DNA of 64,000 nucleotides from Pseudomonas matsuisoli (GCF_014647635.1 NZ_BMPO01000001.1:186001-250000), one strand, 5' to 3'; positions 39,721 to 50,677 are shown, counted from the stretch's first letter. Numbers and translations are program-made. Notes: generated from the sequence alone by a model not told the origin.

Positions 39721-39891
39721 ATGGCAGAAGACGCAGATATCGAACTCGAAGACGAGGCCTCCACCGACGATCAGGAAGACGCGCCGGTAGAAGTCGCGAA
39801 AACCAACCTTACCAAGCGTCGCATCATCGACAATTACCTCGACGAGCGCAGGCTGCAGAAGCAGCTCAACGACTACGACTTCGACCTGTAA
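39721..39891 (+). CDS. PA3496-family small acidic protein
   Basis: A 56-residue protein: an acidic N-terminal half (EDADIELEDEASTDDQED) and a basic/amphipathic C-terminal half (KRRIIDNYLDERRLQKQLNDYDFDL). AGGAG stands before ATG 39721, while the frame from 39682 would start inside the promoter region. In P. aeruginosa, as I recall, PA3496 follows nth (PA3495), and this gene also follows nth, so it is likely the ortholog. NCBI describes the family as putative envelope integrity protein. The sequence has no membrane segment, so the mechanism is unclear. Confidence 0.78.
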   Translation: MAEDADIELEDEASTDDQEDAPVEVAKTNLTKRRIIDNYLDERRLQKQLNDYDFDL

Positions 39892-39930
39892 CCGGCAAGC
39901 ACCCGCGCACGGTTACCTCAGGCACACATA

Positions 39931-39960
39931 AACGCCTCGACTTGGTCGGGGCGTTGTTGT
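39931..39960 (+). terminator. terminator after PA3496-like gene
   Basis: AACGCCTCGAC (39931-39941) pairs with GTCGGGGCGTT (39945-39955) around TTG, with one C/G mismatch, and runs into GTTGTTT. It lies 40 bases past the stop. Confidence 0.75.
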
Positions 39961-40035
39961 TTCGGAACGCAGTGGATTCCCAGACAAGGTGTCAATACGT
40001 ATAAAAGGTAGGACCGGCGCTGGGCTTTAGATCGC

Positions 40036-40057
40036 ATTCGCGAGCTTTCTCGCGAAT
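40036..40057. repeat. 8-bp perfect hairpin between genes
   Basis: ATTCGCGA-GCTTTC-TCGCGAAT forms a perfect 8-bp stem with a six-base loop. It resembles the core of a degenerate REP unit and lies between convergent genes. Confidence 0.5.
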
Positions 40058-40118
40058 TCGGTGGCAAGTTCACCACATCCTTAAAGACGTAAACTCGACG
40101 CTTATTGCCCGCAAACAA

Positions 40119-40145
40119 AAAACCCCAGCACGTAGCCGGGGTTTT
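40119..40145 (-). terminator. intrinsic terminator after argG
   Basis: Leftward, AAAACCCCGGC and GCTGGGGTTTT pair around TACGT with one G-U, followed by more T. It lies about 20 bases past the argG stop. Confidence 0.88.
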
Positions 40146-40165
40146 CGTCACATCGCATCAACCCG

Positions 40166-41383
<1,218 letters not shown>

Positions 41384-41468
41384 GCCATCCACTCCACGGG
41401 GTTGTTCGCAAAGGACGTGATTCTACTGGTCTGGCGCGTGCATTTACAGCGATGGATGCCGCGCGTCG

Positions 41469-42392
41469 TTATGCGGGCGCGGGTGCGGCGGTTGCAGGTG
41501 CGGTTTCCGGTGCCGCAGTGGGTTTTACAGCGGCCTCTGGAACGCGGGAAAGACTGATCGCGACGCGCCGATTCTTCGCCCGGTTGGCAGCGCTGGAATT
41601 ATTCACCAGCGGATAGCGTTCACCGTGAAAACGCACGTCGATCCGTTCGCCCGCCACACCGTGGGCGACAAGGTACGCCTGCACCGCCAGCGCCCGTTGC
41701 CGGGAAAGTTCGCGGTTGGTGAGCCGGTTGCCGCTGTTGTCGGAATGCCCATTCAGTTCGATATGGTTGACGGTCGGATCTGCTTTCAGGAAGGCCAATA
41801 CGATGTCGAGTTTGGCTTTCGACAAGTCATCCAGCTCGGCGCCTTCTCCAGGAAAGCCCACCTGCGAGCGACGAATCTGATCGAAATTGACCGGCAGCAG
41901 CTTAGCGGTACACGCCAGGTATTCATCGTACGCGGGCTTGAACCGCGTCGGCAGGATGCGCACCTCGAGCGACTCGCCACCGGCCCTGGTACGGTGACGC
42001 ACCAGCGGCGAGCGTCCTTCCAGCAGCCCCGTGAGCAGACGCCCGGCTTGCTCCTGGGAGCTGTTGAACGGCACCCCTGCCGACACCTGAACGCTGACCG
42101 ACCCCAGGTTGATATCGCCCCGTCCGGGCTGCCAAGGCGCTGCGGCAGCCAATAAAGTCGCCGAGCCGGCGCTCATCCAAGGCTCATCGGCGTTGAGACG
42201 AAAAACGGCGGCCTCGCCTGCCCGGCGGACGAATTCGCCACTGCCAAAGCCCGCCACGGGCTGCGTCAGGCGGCATTCGAATTGATCGCCAGCGACCATC
42301 CATTGCGCATTTTCCAGACGCGTCTGAAAGCTCAGCGCCATGACGGGGGCACTGATGAACAGGAGCGACGTTAGAAAGAATAGCGAGCGCAC
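41469..42392 (-). CDS. motY: flagellar stator-ring protein MotY
   Basis: Periplasmic protein of the T-ring that anchors stators of polar flagella. The 307 residues begin with GTG ([19 protein letters not shown] read as M), a signal peptide cut near VMA/LSF. The N-terminal MotY domain leads to a C-terminal OmpA-like peptidoglycan-binding domain, [28 protein letters not shown] near 205-235. The last 20 residues are Ala/Pro rich. GTG 42392 is chosen because it starts a proper signal peptide; the open frame extends 36 codons further without one. It lies between argG and pyrC, as in P. aeruginosa. Confidence 0.9.
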   Translation of the reverse strand: MRSLFFLTSLLFISAPVMALSFQTRLENAQWMVAGDQFECRLTQPVAGFGSGEFVRRAGEAAVFRLNADEPWMSAGSATLLAAAAPWQPGRGDINLGSVSVQVSAGVPFNSSQEQAGRLLTGLLEGRSPLVRHRTRAGGESLEVRILPTRFKPAYDEYLACTAKLLPVNFDQIRRSQVGFPGEGAELDDLSKAKLDIVLAFLKADPTVNHIELNGHSDNSGNRLTNRELSRQRALAVQAYLVAHGVAGERIDVRFHGERYPLVNNSSAANRAKNRRVAISLSRVPEAAVKPTAAPETAPATAAPAPA

Positions 42393-42586
42393 GGTGGACC
42401 CCAGCAGCGAAGTGGGTGAATGGATACCACAGATATCGGTGCCCGCTGCCAGAACTTGAGCCCGATGCGCCGTGTCCGGAACGCCCTTTTCCGGTAGCAT
42501 GCTCGCACCTTATTTTGGCAGCGATGCCATTTTCCGCTGACGCCACACGTCAGCGGAAGCGACCGTCTTATTTTCTGGACTTCCCC

Positions 42587-43633
42587 ATGACCGACCGCAT
42601 AACTCTGCTGCGCCCCGATGATTGGCATATTCACCTACGCGACGGGGCTGTGCTACCTCATACCGTCACCGACGCAGGCCGCGTATTCGCCCGCGCGATC
42701 GTGATGCCGAACTTGGTCCCTCCGGTCAAGAACACCGAAGAAGCGGCACGCTATCGCGATCGCATTCTCGATGCCCGCCCTGCTGAAAGTCGCTTCGAGC
42801 CCTTGATGACGTTGTACCTGACCGAGGGCACGACCTCGGACGATATCCGCACCGCGAAGGCCAGCGGGTTCGTGCATGCCGTCAAGCTCTATCCTGCCGG
42901 TGCGACAACCAATTCGGCATCCGGCGTGACGCTGGTTGACAATGTGTTCCCAGTGCTCGAAACCATGGCGGAAGTTGGACTGCCGTTGTTGATCCATGGC
43001 GAAGTCACCCGCCAGGACGTCGACGTATTTGACCGGGAAAAGCGCTTCATCGATGAACATATGGTGCGTCTGGTCGAGCGCTTTCCAACGTTGAAGATCG
43101 TTTTCGAACATATCACCACCGCTGACGCGGCGACCTTCGTGCGCGAAGCCCCGAGCAATGTGGGTGCGACCATTACCCCCCAACACTTGCTGTTCAACCG
43201 TAACCACATGCTGGTAGGTGGTATTCGCCCGCACTTCTTCTGCTTACCCATCCTCAAGCGCAACACGCATCAGGTCGCGTTGCTCGATGCCGCCACCAGT
43301 GGCAACCCGAAGTTCTTCCTCGGCACCGACTCGGCCCCTCATGCGCAGCATGCCAAGGAAAACGCCTGCGGCTGCGCCGGATGCTATTCCGCGAACGCGG
43401 GAATCGAGCTGTACGCCGAAGCCTTCGAGCAGCGCAACGCGTTGGACAAGCTAGAAGGGTTCGCCAGCCTCCATGGCCCAGATTTCTACGGGCTGCCACG
43501 CAATACGGACCGCATCACCCTCGTTCGAGAAGACTGGCAGGTACCGACAACGCTGCCTTTCGGCGAGCACGTCGTCGTGCCGCTGCGCGCTGGCGAAACA
43601 CTTAGGTGGCGTGTGCTGGAGGCCGAAGCGTGA
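42587..43633 (+). CDS. pyrC: dihydroorotase
   Basis: Cyclises carbamoyl aspartate to dihydroorotate in pyrimidine synthesis. The 348 residues from [20 protein letters not shown] carry the zinc-binding HIH pair at 14-16, Lys of [12 protein letters not shown] (probably carboxylated), IHGEV, and the late DSAPH metal Asp. This is the short catalytically active PyrC class. The open frame extends to 42416, but that part reads through the divergent motY region, so 42587 is correct. Its TGA overlaps the GTG of rnt (GTGA), so the two are coupled. Confidence 0.96.
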   Translation: MTDRITLLRPDDWHIHLRDGAVLPHTVTDAGRVFARAIVMPNLVPPVKNTEEAARYRDRILDARPAESRFEPLMTLYLTEGTTSDDIRTAKASGFVHAVKLYPAGATTNSASGVTLVDNVFPVLETMAEVGLPLLIHGEVTRQDVDVFDREKRFIDEHMVRLVERFPTLKIVFEHITTADAATFVREAPSNVGATITPQHLLFNRNHMLVGGIRPHFFCLPILKRNTHQVALLDAATSGNPKFFLGTDSAPHAQHAKENACGCAGCYSANAGIELYAEAFEQRNALDKLEGFASLHGPDFYGLPRNTDRITLVREDWQVPTTLPFGEHVVVPLRAGETLRWRVLEAEA

Positions 43634-44304
43634 GCGAAGAACAGTTTGACGATGACCTCGAAGGCCAATCCCAATCGGGCCCCAAACATCCCATGGCGCG
43701 CCGCTTTCGGGGCTATTTGCCCGTGGTGGTGGACGTGGAAACGGGAGGATTCAACGCCGCGACCGACGCGCTGTTGGAGATTGCCGCCACTACGATCGGC
43801 ATGGACGAAGGCGGCATGCTCTTCCCGGAGCACACTGCATTTTTCCGCGTCGAGCCGTTCGAAGGCGCCAACATCGAAGCGGCTGCGCTGGAGTTCACCG
43901 GCATCAAGCTCGACCACCCCTTGCGGATGGCCGTGACCGAGGAACACGCGCTTACCGAAATCTTTCGAGGCCTGCGCAAATCCATCAAGGCCAACGGCTG
44001 CAAACGCGCGATTCTGGTGGGACACAACAGCGCGTTCGACCTGAATTTCCTCAATGCGGCGATCACCCGTACCGGAATCAAACGCAATCCATTCCACCCG
44101 TTTTCCAGCTTCGATACCGCGACGCTTGCGGGCCTGGCGTACGGGCAAACCGTGTTAGCCAAAGCCTGCCAAGCGGCAGGAATCGAGTTCGACGGGCGCG
44201 AAGCTCACTCTGCTCGTTACGACACCGAAAAGACGGCCGACCTGTTTTGCGGCATCGTCAATCGTTGGAAGGAAATGGGCGGCTGGATGGATTTCGACGA
44301 CTAA
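43630..44304 (+). CDS. rnt: ribonuclease T
   Basis: 3'-5' exoribonuclease that trims the CCA ends of tRNAs and other stable RNAs. The 224 residues have the DEDD exonuclease motifs: DVETGGFN near 36-43, [10 protein letters not shown] and [11 protein letters not shown]. It starts with GTG at 43630, overlapping the pyrC stop, and no upstream ATG in frame has support. The length and the tail MGGWMDFDD are typical. This pyrC-rnt order is seen in other pseudomonads. Two REP pairs follow it. Confidence 0.96.
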   Translation: MSEEQFDDDLEGQSQSGPKHPMARRFRGYLPVVVDVETGGFNAATDALLEIAATTIGMDEGGMLFPEHTAFFRVEPFEGANIEAAALEFTGIKLDHPLRMAVTEEHALTEIFRGLRKSIKANGCKRAILVGHNSAFDLNFLNAAITRTGIKRNPFHPFSSFDTATLAGLAYGQTVLAKACQAAGIEFDGREAHSARYDTEKTADLFCGIVNRWKEMGGWMDFDD

Positions 44305-44337
44305 GCGCGTATTCGTGACCGGAACTGCACATCTGAT

Positions 44338-44420
44338 GCGGGAGCGGGCCCTGCCCGCGAAGCTCAACAGATAAACCTCGCTGGATTCGCGACCACATCG
44401 CGGGCGTGGCCCGCTCCCAC
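44338..44420. repeat. REP inverted pair 1 (BIME)
   Basis: GCGGGAGCGGGCCCTGCCCGCGA at the left and TCGCGGGCGTGGCCCGCTCCCAC at the right form an inverted pair with a spacer of about 38 bases. This is the classic Pseudomonas REP doublet. Confidence 0.9.
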
Positions 44421-44472
44421 AAGAGGCAAAGCCGACTAACCGTCAGCCAATATGGTGGAAGCAAAGCATCCC

Positions 44473-44558
44473 GTGGGAGCGGGCCGTGCCCGCGATGGGC
44501 TTACCAGATAGGCCGCGTTGGATTAGAAACCACATCGCGGGAGTGGCCCGCTCCCACA
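44473..44558. repeat. REP inverted pair 2 (BIME)
   Basis: GTGGGAGCGGGCCGTGCCCGCGA and TCGCGGGAGTGGCCCGCTCCCAC form a second doublet in the same orientation as the one 53 bases upstream. The two doublets share even spacer features (CGCTGGATTCGCGACCACATCG and CGCGTTGGATTAGAAACCACATCG are related), which suggests tandem duplication of a whole unit. Confidence 0.9.
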
Positions 44559-44564
44559 AACGAA

Positions 44565-44846
44565 TTAGCGGTCGTTGTGGCCCAGGTTGCGTTCAGGATC
44601 GATCCGGTCCCGCACGCGCTGCTTCAACACCTTCGCTTCCGGAAAGCCACCATCGGCTTTTCGCTCCCAGATCTGCTCACCGTCGCAGGTAATCCTGAAA
44701 ACGCCTCCCTTGCCTGGCTCGAGGATCACCTTGCCGAGGTCATCCGCGAACGTCGATAGCAGTTCCTGCGCCAACCATGCCGCACGCAACAGCCACTGAC
44801 ATTGGGTGCAATAGGTGATGCTGATTTCTGGCTTAGCCTGACTCAT
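44565..44846 (-). CDS. SelT/SelW/SelH-family (Rdx) protein
   Basis: A 93-residue thioredoxin-like small protein of the Rdx family. The redox motif is YCTQCQW (CxxC) at 13-16 with Cys in both positions, so it is a non-selenium form. The rest follows the family: LLRAAWLAQELLSTF, PGKGGVFRI and WERKADGGFPEAKVLKQRVRD. The role is thought to be redox or thiol exchange; no partner is visible. It is divergent from plpD, with starts about 70 bases apart. Confidence 0.88.
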   Translation of the reverse strand: MSQAKPEISITYCTQCQWLLRAAWLAQELLSTFADDLGKVILEPGKGGVFRITCDGEQIWERKADGGFPEAKVLKQRVRDRIDPERNLGHNDR

Positions 44847-44919
44847 CTTCTTGCTCTCGTGTGCGGGGCTCGGACCTATACTATCTGCCTTTCCCGCCCC
44901 TCGCTGTCAGGATGACGCC

Positions 44920-47106
44920 ATGCGCCGTCTCGCTCTATTGCTGCTGTTCTGTCTCCCGCTGTTCTGCGTTGCCGAAACCGCGCGACCCAAAGTAGGACTG
45001 GTTCTTTCAGGAGGCGCGGCACGCGGGCTGTCCCACATCGGCGTTCTGCAAGCGCTCGAAGAGCAAGGCATCCAGATCGATGCCATTGCCGGCACCAGCA
45101 TGGGCGCCGTCATCGGTGGGCTCTATGCCTCGGGTTACAGCGTCAACGAGCTGCGGCAGCTCGCGCTTGACCTCGACTGGCGTGAGGTGCTGTCCGATTC
45201 CCCTCCTCGGCAAGACATTCCCTTTCGACGCAAACAGGACGACCGTACCTTTCTCGTCAAACAGCGGCTCAGCTTCCGCGACGACGGAAGCTTGGGGTTG
45301 CCACTTGGTGCGATCCAAGGCCAGAACCTCGCTCTAACGCTGGAAAAGCTGCTCGTTCGCAGCAGCGATACACGCGATTTCGATCGGTTGCCCATTCCGT
45401 TTCGCGCGGTGGCGACAGACATTGCCAACGACGAAAAGGTGGTTTTCAGCAAAGGCCACCTGCCCGAAGCTATTCGGGCCAGCATGTCCATCCCGGCCGT
45501 GTTTGCCCCCGTAGAAATTGGTGGCCGGCTGCTGGTGGACGGCGGCATGGTAGATAACATCCCTGTGGATGTCGCTCGGGAGATGGGCGTTGATCGAGTG
45601 ATCGTCGTCGACATCGGTACACCACTAAAGCCGAAGAAGGAGTTGTTGACCGTCGTGGATGTGCTGAATCAGTCGATCACGATGATGACGCGCCGCAACT
45701 CCGAGGCGCAGTTGGCGACATTGGAACAAGACGACGTACTGGTACAACCACCGCTTACCGGTTACGACGTAACCGACTTCGGCCGTGCAGAGCAGATGAT
45801 GGATGCCGGCTACCGCGCCGCCATGGCATTGAAGGGAAAGCTTTCAGCGCTCAAATCCCCAGCGGGCGGCAACCCTGCGCTGACCCTAGCGCGCTCGTCC
45901 GAGGCACGTGAACCGGTCATCTCGACAATCGAGGTCGTCAACGATTCAAAAGTCGGCGATGACGTAATTCGTCGCATCATCCGTCAGGAAATCGGTCAGC
46001 CGCTGGACCTCGACCAGCTGCAAAAGGACATGGGCACCCTTTACGGCCTGGATTACTTCGATCAGGTGCAATATCACGTCGTCCACGGCAACCGGGCGCA
46101 GAACACATTGATCATCGACGCACGGGAAAAACGTTCTGGAACCGACTATCTGCGGCTCGGCCTCAATTTGTCCGACGACTTCCGCGGAGAAAGCGTCTAC
46201 AACCTGGGCGCCAGCTATCGCATGAACGGCATCAATCGCCTTGGGGCGGAATGGCTGACGCGCCTGCAGCTCGGCGACCAGCAGGAGTTATTCACTGAGT
46301 TTTATCAACCGCTGGATGCAGGCTCTCGCTGGTTTGTCGCGCCGAACGTGTACACGGAAGCGCAGAACGTCGACGCGACCTTGGATAACGACCCCATCGC
46401 GCGCTATCGCCTGCAACGTTACGGCTACGGCTTGAACGCGGGCAGGCAGATTGCGAACAACGGCGAGTTGCGCTTCGGGCTTGGTCAGGCATGGGGTAAA
46501 ACAGAGGTCCGCATCGGGGATACGGATCAACCCGAGGTGAATTTCACCGAGGGCTATTACGAGCTCAAATACTCATTCGATACGCTCGATAATGTCGACT
46601 TCCCCCACGAAGGCGAGAATATCGATCTCACCCTGCGGCAATACGATCCTAGCCTCGGCTCCGATCAGCGTTATCGCCAATGGGAGTTGAACGTCGAGAA
46701 GCCGTTGACTCACGGCCCGAACACCTGGGTCCTAGGCGCTCGCTACGGACGTACCCTCGATGAAGCGGAGGTCGTGACGTCAAGCTTCCTGCTCGGCGGC
46801 GCGCAGCAGCTGTCGGGTTTCAGACAAGACTCCCTGACCGGCCAGAACTACAGCTTGGGCCGCGCCGTGTATTACCGGCGACTTACGCCGAGAGCCTTTC
46901 TCCCGCTGGATTTCCCGTTCTACCTAGGCGCCTCATTGGAACGCGGCCGTGTATGGAACAATGAGAATGATTTTGAAAGCGGCTACATTAATGCCGCCAG
47001 CATTTTCCTGGGCTACGAAACGCCGCTCGGCCCGCTGAACTTCACGTACGGCTTCAACGATGCGGACGAGCACGCGCTATACCTGAATCTCGGACGAAGC
47101 TTCTAG
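44920..47106 (+). CDS. plpD: type Vd secreted patatin-like phospholipase PlpD
   Basis: Self-secreted lipolytic enzyme. The 728 residues are exactly PlpD length. After a signal peptide (MRRLALLLLFCLPLFCVA) comes a patatin domain with oxyanion glycines SGGAARG at 30-36, nucleophile Ser60 in GTSMG and Asp207 in VDGGM, a POTRA domain near 345-425 and a 16-strand beta-barrel ending in a terminal Phe (GRSF). This passenger-POTRA-barrel order is the type Vd autotransporter plan. ATG 44920 gives the signal peptide, while the frame from 44851 does not. A MarR gene lies convergent after it. Confidence 0.93.
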   Translation: MRRLALLLLFCLPLFCVAETARPKVGLVLSGGAARGLSHIGVLQALEEQGIQIDAIAGTSMGAVIGGLYASGYSVNELRQLALDLDWREVLSDSPPRQDIPFRRKQDDRTFLVKQRLSFRDDGSLGLPLGAIQGQNLALTLEKLLVRSSDTRDFDRLPIPFRAVATDIANDEKVVFSKGHLPEAIRASMSIPAVFAPVEIGGRLLVDGGMVDNIPVDVAREMGVDRVIVVDIGTPLKPKKELLTVVDVLNQSITMMTRRNSEAQLATLEQDDVLVQPPLTGYDVTDFGRAEQMMDAGYRAAMALKGKLSALKSPAGGNPALTLARSSEAREPVISTIEVVNDSKVGDDVIRRIIRQEIGQPLDLDQLQKDMGTLYGLDYFDQVQYHVVHGNRAQNTLIIDAREKRSGTDYLRLGLNLSDDFRGESVYNLGASYRMNGINRLGAEWLTRLQLGDQQELFTEFYQPLDAGSRWFVAPNVYTEAQNVDATLDNDPIARYRLQRYGYGLNAGRQIANNGELRFGLGQAWGKTEVRIGDTDQPEVNFTEGYYELKYSFDTLDNVDFPHEGENIDLTLRQYDPSLGSDQRYRQWELNVEKPLTHGPNTWVLGARYGRTLDEAEVVTSSFLLGGAQQLSGFRQDSLTGQNYSLGRAVYYRRLTPRAFLPLDFPFYLGASLERGRVWNNENDFESGYINAASIFLGYETPLGPLNFTYGFNDADEHALYLNLGRSF

Positions 47107-47150
47107 ACGTCGCCAAAACGGCGGATGAGCTAGCTGGTCGTCCGCTTCGG

Positions 47151-47585
47151 TTAGCGTTTTTCCAAGTTGGAAAGAATATGCGCGTGGACCTGTTGGCAAC
47201 GTTTCAAATCGTCTTCGCTGATGCCTGCAAAGGAGTCCTGCCGGACCTCACGGGAAATCGTCTCGATCTTTTCGATCAAAGGACGGGCCTTGTCCTCAAG
47301 TGCGATTTTCTTGGCGCGCCGATCTTCAGGAACGCCGATACGCTTCACCAAGCCCTGCGCTTCGAGGCCATCGAGCAATCGAGCCAGGGTCGGCCCCTCG
47401 ACGCCGACGCTCTTGGCGAGCTCGCGCTGAGTCGGCATTTCAGGAAATCGGTTCAGGTGCATCAGCACCAACCAACGCGCTTGAGATAACCCAAGCCCCG
47501 CGAGGCGGCGATCGAGTTCGGCGCGCCAGGCGCGCGAAAGCCATGCCAGTTGCATGGCGAAACGGTGCTGATCGGGATAGGACAT
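47151..47585 (-). CDS. MarR-family regulator
   Basis: A 144-residue winged-helix protein of the SlyA/MarR kind: LSQARWLVLMHLNRFPEMPTQRELAKSVGVEGPTLARLLDGLEAQGLVKR holds the helix-turn-helix, followed by the wing RIGVPEDRRAKKIAL. It is convergent with plpD, with 44 bases between the stops. In P. aeruginosa a MarR gene also lies near PlpD (PA3341 and PA3339, from memory), so a functional link is possible. The ligand is unknown. It lies in an AT-poor region with an ordinary start. Confidence 0.9.
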   Translation of the reverse strand: MSYPDQHRFAMQLAWLSRAWRAELDRRLAGLGLSQARWLVLMHLNRFPEMPTQRELAKSVGVEGPTLARLLDGLEAQGLVKRIGVPEDRRAKKIALEDKARPLIEKIETISREVRQDSFAGISEDDLKRCQQVHAHILSNLEKR

Positions 47586-47749
47586 GAGGCTATTCGAATA
47601 TCACGAAACTAATTATTAGCGGACTATTCATAAAAAGCCGGAGATTCGCAACCATCATCGCGATCTGTGCATGCCGGGATGTTGCAGTTGCTCATAAGAC
47701 GCCTACCGATGCGAGTGCCGCGCCTCGCACCGACAGGCTTACACCAACG

Positions 47750-48724
47750 CTATTGCTGCAGTTCCTGCTCGCTGAACATATCGGCGAACAACATGCTCGA
47801 CAGGTAGCGCTCACCCGAGTCAGGGAGCACGACGACAATCGTCTTGCCCTGCATATCCGGCTCCCCCGCGAGACGAACCGCAGCAGCCATTGCTGCGCCG
47901 CATGAAATGCCGCATAGAATTCCCTCTTCCTGCATCAAGCGCAGCGCCATCGCTTTCGATTCATCGTCGGAAACCTGTTCCACGCGATCGACCATTGCGA
48001 GGTCGAGGTTTTTAGGAACGAAACCGGCGCCGATGCCTTGAATCTTATGCGGGCTCGGCTTCACTTCTTCCCCCGCCAGGGTCTGACTGATTACCGGTGA
48101 CCCTATCGGCTCTACGGCAACCGACAAAATCGGCTTGCCCTGTGTGCCCTTGATGTAACGGGAAACGCCCGTGATGGTTCCCCCGGTCCCTACGCCTGCA
48201 ACCAGGACATCGACCGCACCTTCCGTATCGTTCCAAATTTCGGGACCGGTGGTTTTTTCATGGATAGCCGGGTTCGCAGGGTTATCGAATTGCTGCGGCA
48301 TGAAGTAGCGTGCGCTATCGGACTCGGCGATTTCTTTGGCCTTATCGATCGCCCCCTTCATACCTTTCGCAGGCTCAGTGAGCACGAGTTCGGCACCTAA
48401 TGCCTTCAATACCTTGCGACGCTCGAGGCTCATGGAGGACGGCATGGTCAGGAGCAGCTTGTAGCCCTTCGCGGCAGCAACGAATGCCAATCCAATACCG
48501 GTATTACCCGAGGTTGGTTCGACGATGGTCATTCCAGCAGTCAATCGCCCACTGGATTCGGCCTCCCAGATCATGTTCGCGCCAATGCGGCATTTGACCG
48601 AATACCCAGGGTTGCGACCTTCGATCTTCGCCAGGATCGTCACGCCTTTAGGCGCAATACGATTGATCCGAACCAGTGGCGTGTTGCCGATTGTTTGTGC
48701 GTTGTCGGTGTAAATTCGATTCAT
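47750..48724 (-). CDS. cysK: cysteine synthase A
   Basis: PLP enzyme making cysteine from O-acetylserine and sulfide. The 324 residues start [20 protein letters not shown]. The Schiff-base Lys is Lys44 in [10 protein letters not shown], the substrate loop is PTSGNTGI, and the phosphate-binding loop is [10 protein letters not shown]. The KIEGRNPG segment and the C-terminal extension are typical of CysK rather than CysM. It stands alone between the MarR gene and a divergent DUF748 gene. No CysB site is obvious to me. Confidence 0.95.
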   Translation of the reverse strand: MNRIYTDNAQTIGNTPLVRINRIAPKGVTILAKIEGRNPGYSVKCRIGANMIWEAESSGRLTAGMTIVEPTSGNTGIGLAFVAAAKGYKLLLTMPSSMSLERRKVLKALGAELVLTEPAKGMKGAIDKAKEIAESDSARYFMPQQFDNPANPAIHEKTTGPEIWNDTEGAVDVLVAGVGTGGTITGVSRYIKGTQGKPILSVAVEPIGSPVISQTLAGEEVKPSPHKIQGIGAGFVPKNLDLAMVDRVEQVSDDESKAMALRLMQEEGILCGISCGAAMAAAVRLAGEPDMQGKTIVVVLPDSGERYLSSMLFADMFSEQELQQ

Positions 48725-48858
48725 GGCGGATTCCCTCTTGCTGATTCGAGTTCGTGGCGTCGAGCATACAGCGGATGCCCATCAGAATTCTGCAACGCAG
48801 AACTGTCGGGGCAAAACGACGGTCCACGAAACATTGATCCATCACCCGTGGACTTTTC

Positions 48859-49920
48859 ATGAAGCGACGTTATCGCCTTCCGGTGATCATTCTGCTTTGC
48901 ATCGCCGGCCTGCTGCTGATCTTTCAATTGGCTGCTCCCTCGGTCATCCGGCACTACCTCAACGAACGCCTAGCCGACATGGGCGACTACCGGGGGCACA
49001 TAGCCGCCGTGCAATTGCGGTGGTGGGAAGGTGCCTACCGTATCCAAGGCCTCGTCATCGAGAAAAAAGATGCAGACGTACCGGTCCCCTTGCTGGATGC
49101 ACCGGATACTGAAATCGCGGTCAGCTGGCGAGCGCTCTGGAACGAAGGCGCGATCGTCGCGCGGGTCGTCTTCAATGGCCTACGTATCAGTTTCGTGGAT
49201 ACGCCCGGCAAGCAAGACCAGACCGGCGAAGGTGTCGACTGGCGCGTCCAATTGGAGAAGCTGCTGCCGATCACTCTCGACGAAGTGCGCGTCAATGGCG
49301 GGCGCGTAGCGTTTCGCAACTTCCAAGCTAATCCGCCCGTGGACGTCTACGTCGACGATATCGACGCCCAGGCATTCAATCTCACCAATACGCGCGACGC
49401 GCAGAATCGTCGATCGGCCTCGTTCAAGGGTCAGGGTCGCTTGCTTGGTCAGGCCCCTGTCGAGGTGACGTCACGCTTCGATCCGCTCGTGCGCATGGAT
49501 AACTTCGACATTCAGCTGCGCACGACCGACCTAGAGCTGATACGGCTTAACGATTTCGCCAAAGCGTACGGCCGTTTCGATTTCAAAGCGGGAACGGGAG
49601 ACCTGGTCACTGAGATAGAAGTCGATGACAGCCAGGTAAGTGGCTACGTCAAGCCGCTGCTCAAGAACGTGGAAGTCTTCGATTGGGAACAAGACGTCGA
49701 GCAGAAGGGCTTTATTCAGGGCGTATGGGAAGCCATCGTTGGCGGTGGTGAGACCGCGCTGAAAAACCAACGAAAAGATCAGTTCGCGACGCGAATCGAA
49801 TTGTCAGGCAGTACGAAAGATACCAACGTCAGTGCATTCAGCGCGCTGATTGCGATCTTGCGCAATGCATTCGTACAAGCCTTCACGCCTCGTTTCGAAC
49901 GCGCCTTGGACAAGGAGTGA
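48859..49920 (+). CDS. DUF748 envelope protein
   Basis: A 353-residue protein with one N-terminal membrane anchor (PVIILLCIAGLLLIFQLAAP) and a large periplasmic beta-rich region. The pattern of VxVNGGRVxFRNF and VDVYVDDIDAQAFNL and the repeated strand units places it in the DUF748/AsmA-like group of outer-membrane-linked proteins. Its role is unknown; relatives may take part in lipid movement or membrane integrity. It is divergent from cysK and convergent with the SPOR-domain gene, interrupting the place where cvpA-purF would be expected in other pseudomonads. Confidence 0.8.
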   Translation: MKRRYRLPVIILLCIAGLLLIFQLAAPSVIRHYLNERLADMGDYRGHIAAVQLRWWEGAYRIQGLVIEKKDADVPVPLLDAPDTEIAVSWRALWNEGAIVARVVFNGLRISFVDTPGKQDQTGEGVDWRVQLEKLLPITLDEVRVNGGRVAFRNFQANPPVDVYVDDIDAQAFNLTNTRDAQNRRSASFKGQGRLLGQAPVEVTSRFDPLVRMDNFDIQLRTTDLELIRLNDFAKAYGRFDFKAGTGDLVTEIEVDDSQVSGYVKPLLKNVEVFDWEQDVEQKGFIQGVWEAIVGGGETALKNQRKDQFATRIELSGSTKDTNVSAFSALIAILRNAFVQAFTPRFERALDKE

Positions 49921-49960
49921 AACGCTCCGTGGGATAACGCTTCACCCACGACAGTCCTGC

Positions 49961-50662
49961 CTAGCCTTGCTCGGGTTGGAAACGTACGACGAAGCCATCC
50001 AGCTTACGCTGGCGATTCAGCTGAGCTCGTAATTTATCTGCTTCCGCCCGCTCGATCACCGGACCAACGAACACGCGGTTCATACCGCCGACCGTTCGGA
50101 TATAGGCGTTGTAACCGTCGCTGCGCAAGGTCTTCTGCAAATTTTCAGCGCTCGCACGATTGGACAAACTGGCGAGCTGAATGGACCAGCTGACCGGAAG
50201 ATCATTGGTGTCAAGACGCGACGCTGGAGCTTTCTGCGCATCAGGTGCGGCGGCCTGCGTATCGGTCGTACCCTTGATCGGTTCCTTAGGCGGCGCAGTG
50301 GGTGCCGGAGTGGGTGGTGGTGCAGACGGTGCGGCGACCACCTGCTCATCTTCCGGCGCCGCCAATGGAGGCACTTCCGGCTGCTGAAGTGGCTGTACGG
50401 AAGGTGGAGGCGTTGTTGGGCTAGTGGGCGCTGCATCACCGCCCTCCTGATCCTGCATCGAATCTGGCGTTGCAGCAGGCTCCGGCGTTTCCACGGATTC
50501 CATGCTGATTTCAGGCATGGCTGGCGTTTGCGGCGCAGGCGGCGCTTCGACGACCGCGTGACGCATATCGTCCTGACGCGTGAACAACATTGGCAGAAAG
50601 ATTACTGCCAGCGCCAGCAACACCAGCGCACCGACGATTCGCTGCTTCAATCCCTTCTGCAC
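49961..50662 (-). CDS. dedD: SPOR-domain protein (DedD type)
   Basis: Septum-associated protein with a cytoplasmic Lys/Arg start, one membrane helix (VGALVLLALAVIFLPMLF, about 10-27), a long Pro/Ala-rich linker and a C-terminal SPOR domain that binds denuded peptidoglycan (SWSIQLASLSNRASAENLQKTLRSDGYNAYI, and GMNRVFVGPVIERAEADKLRAQL). The domain order is that of DedD. It lies 15 bases downstream of folC at the end of the leftward run. In related genomes cvpA and purF follow it, but not here. Confidence 0.9.
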   Translation of the reverse strand: MQKGLKQRIVGALVLLALAVIFLPMLFTRQDDMRHAVVEAPPAPQTPAMPEISMESVETPEPAATPDSMQDQEGGDAAPTSPTTPPPSVQPLQQPEVPPLAAPEDEQVVAAPSAPPPTPAPTAPPKEPIKGTTDTQAAAPDAQKAPASRLDTNDLPVSWSIQLASLSNRASAENLQKTLRSDGYNAYIRTVGGMNRVFVGPVIERAEADKLRAQLNRQRKLDGFVVRFQPEQG

Positions 50663-50677
50663 GCTAACCCCTCCAAT

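Noticed and set aside
44338-44558. Repeats that could be taken for a short CRISPR array
   Set aside because: Units are inverted pairs with arms of the Pseudomonas REP type, only two doublets, and there are no cas genes.
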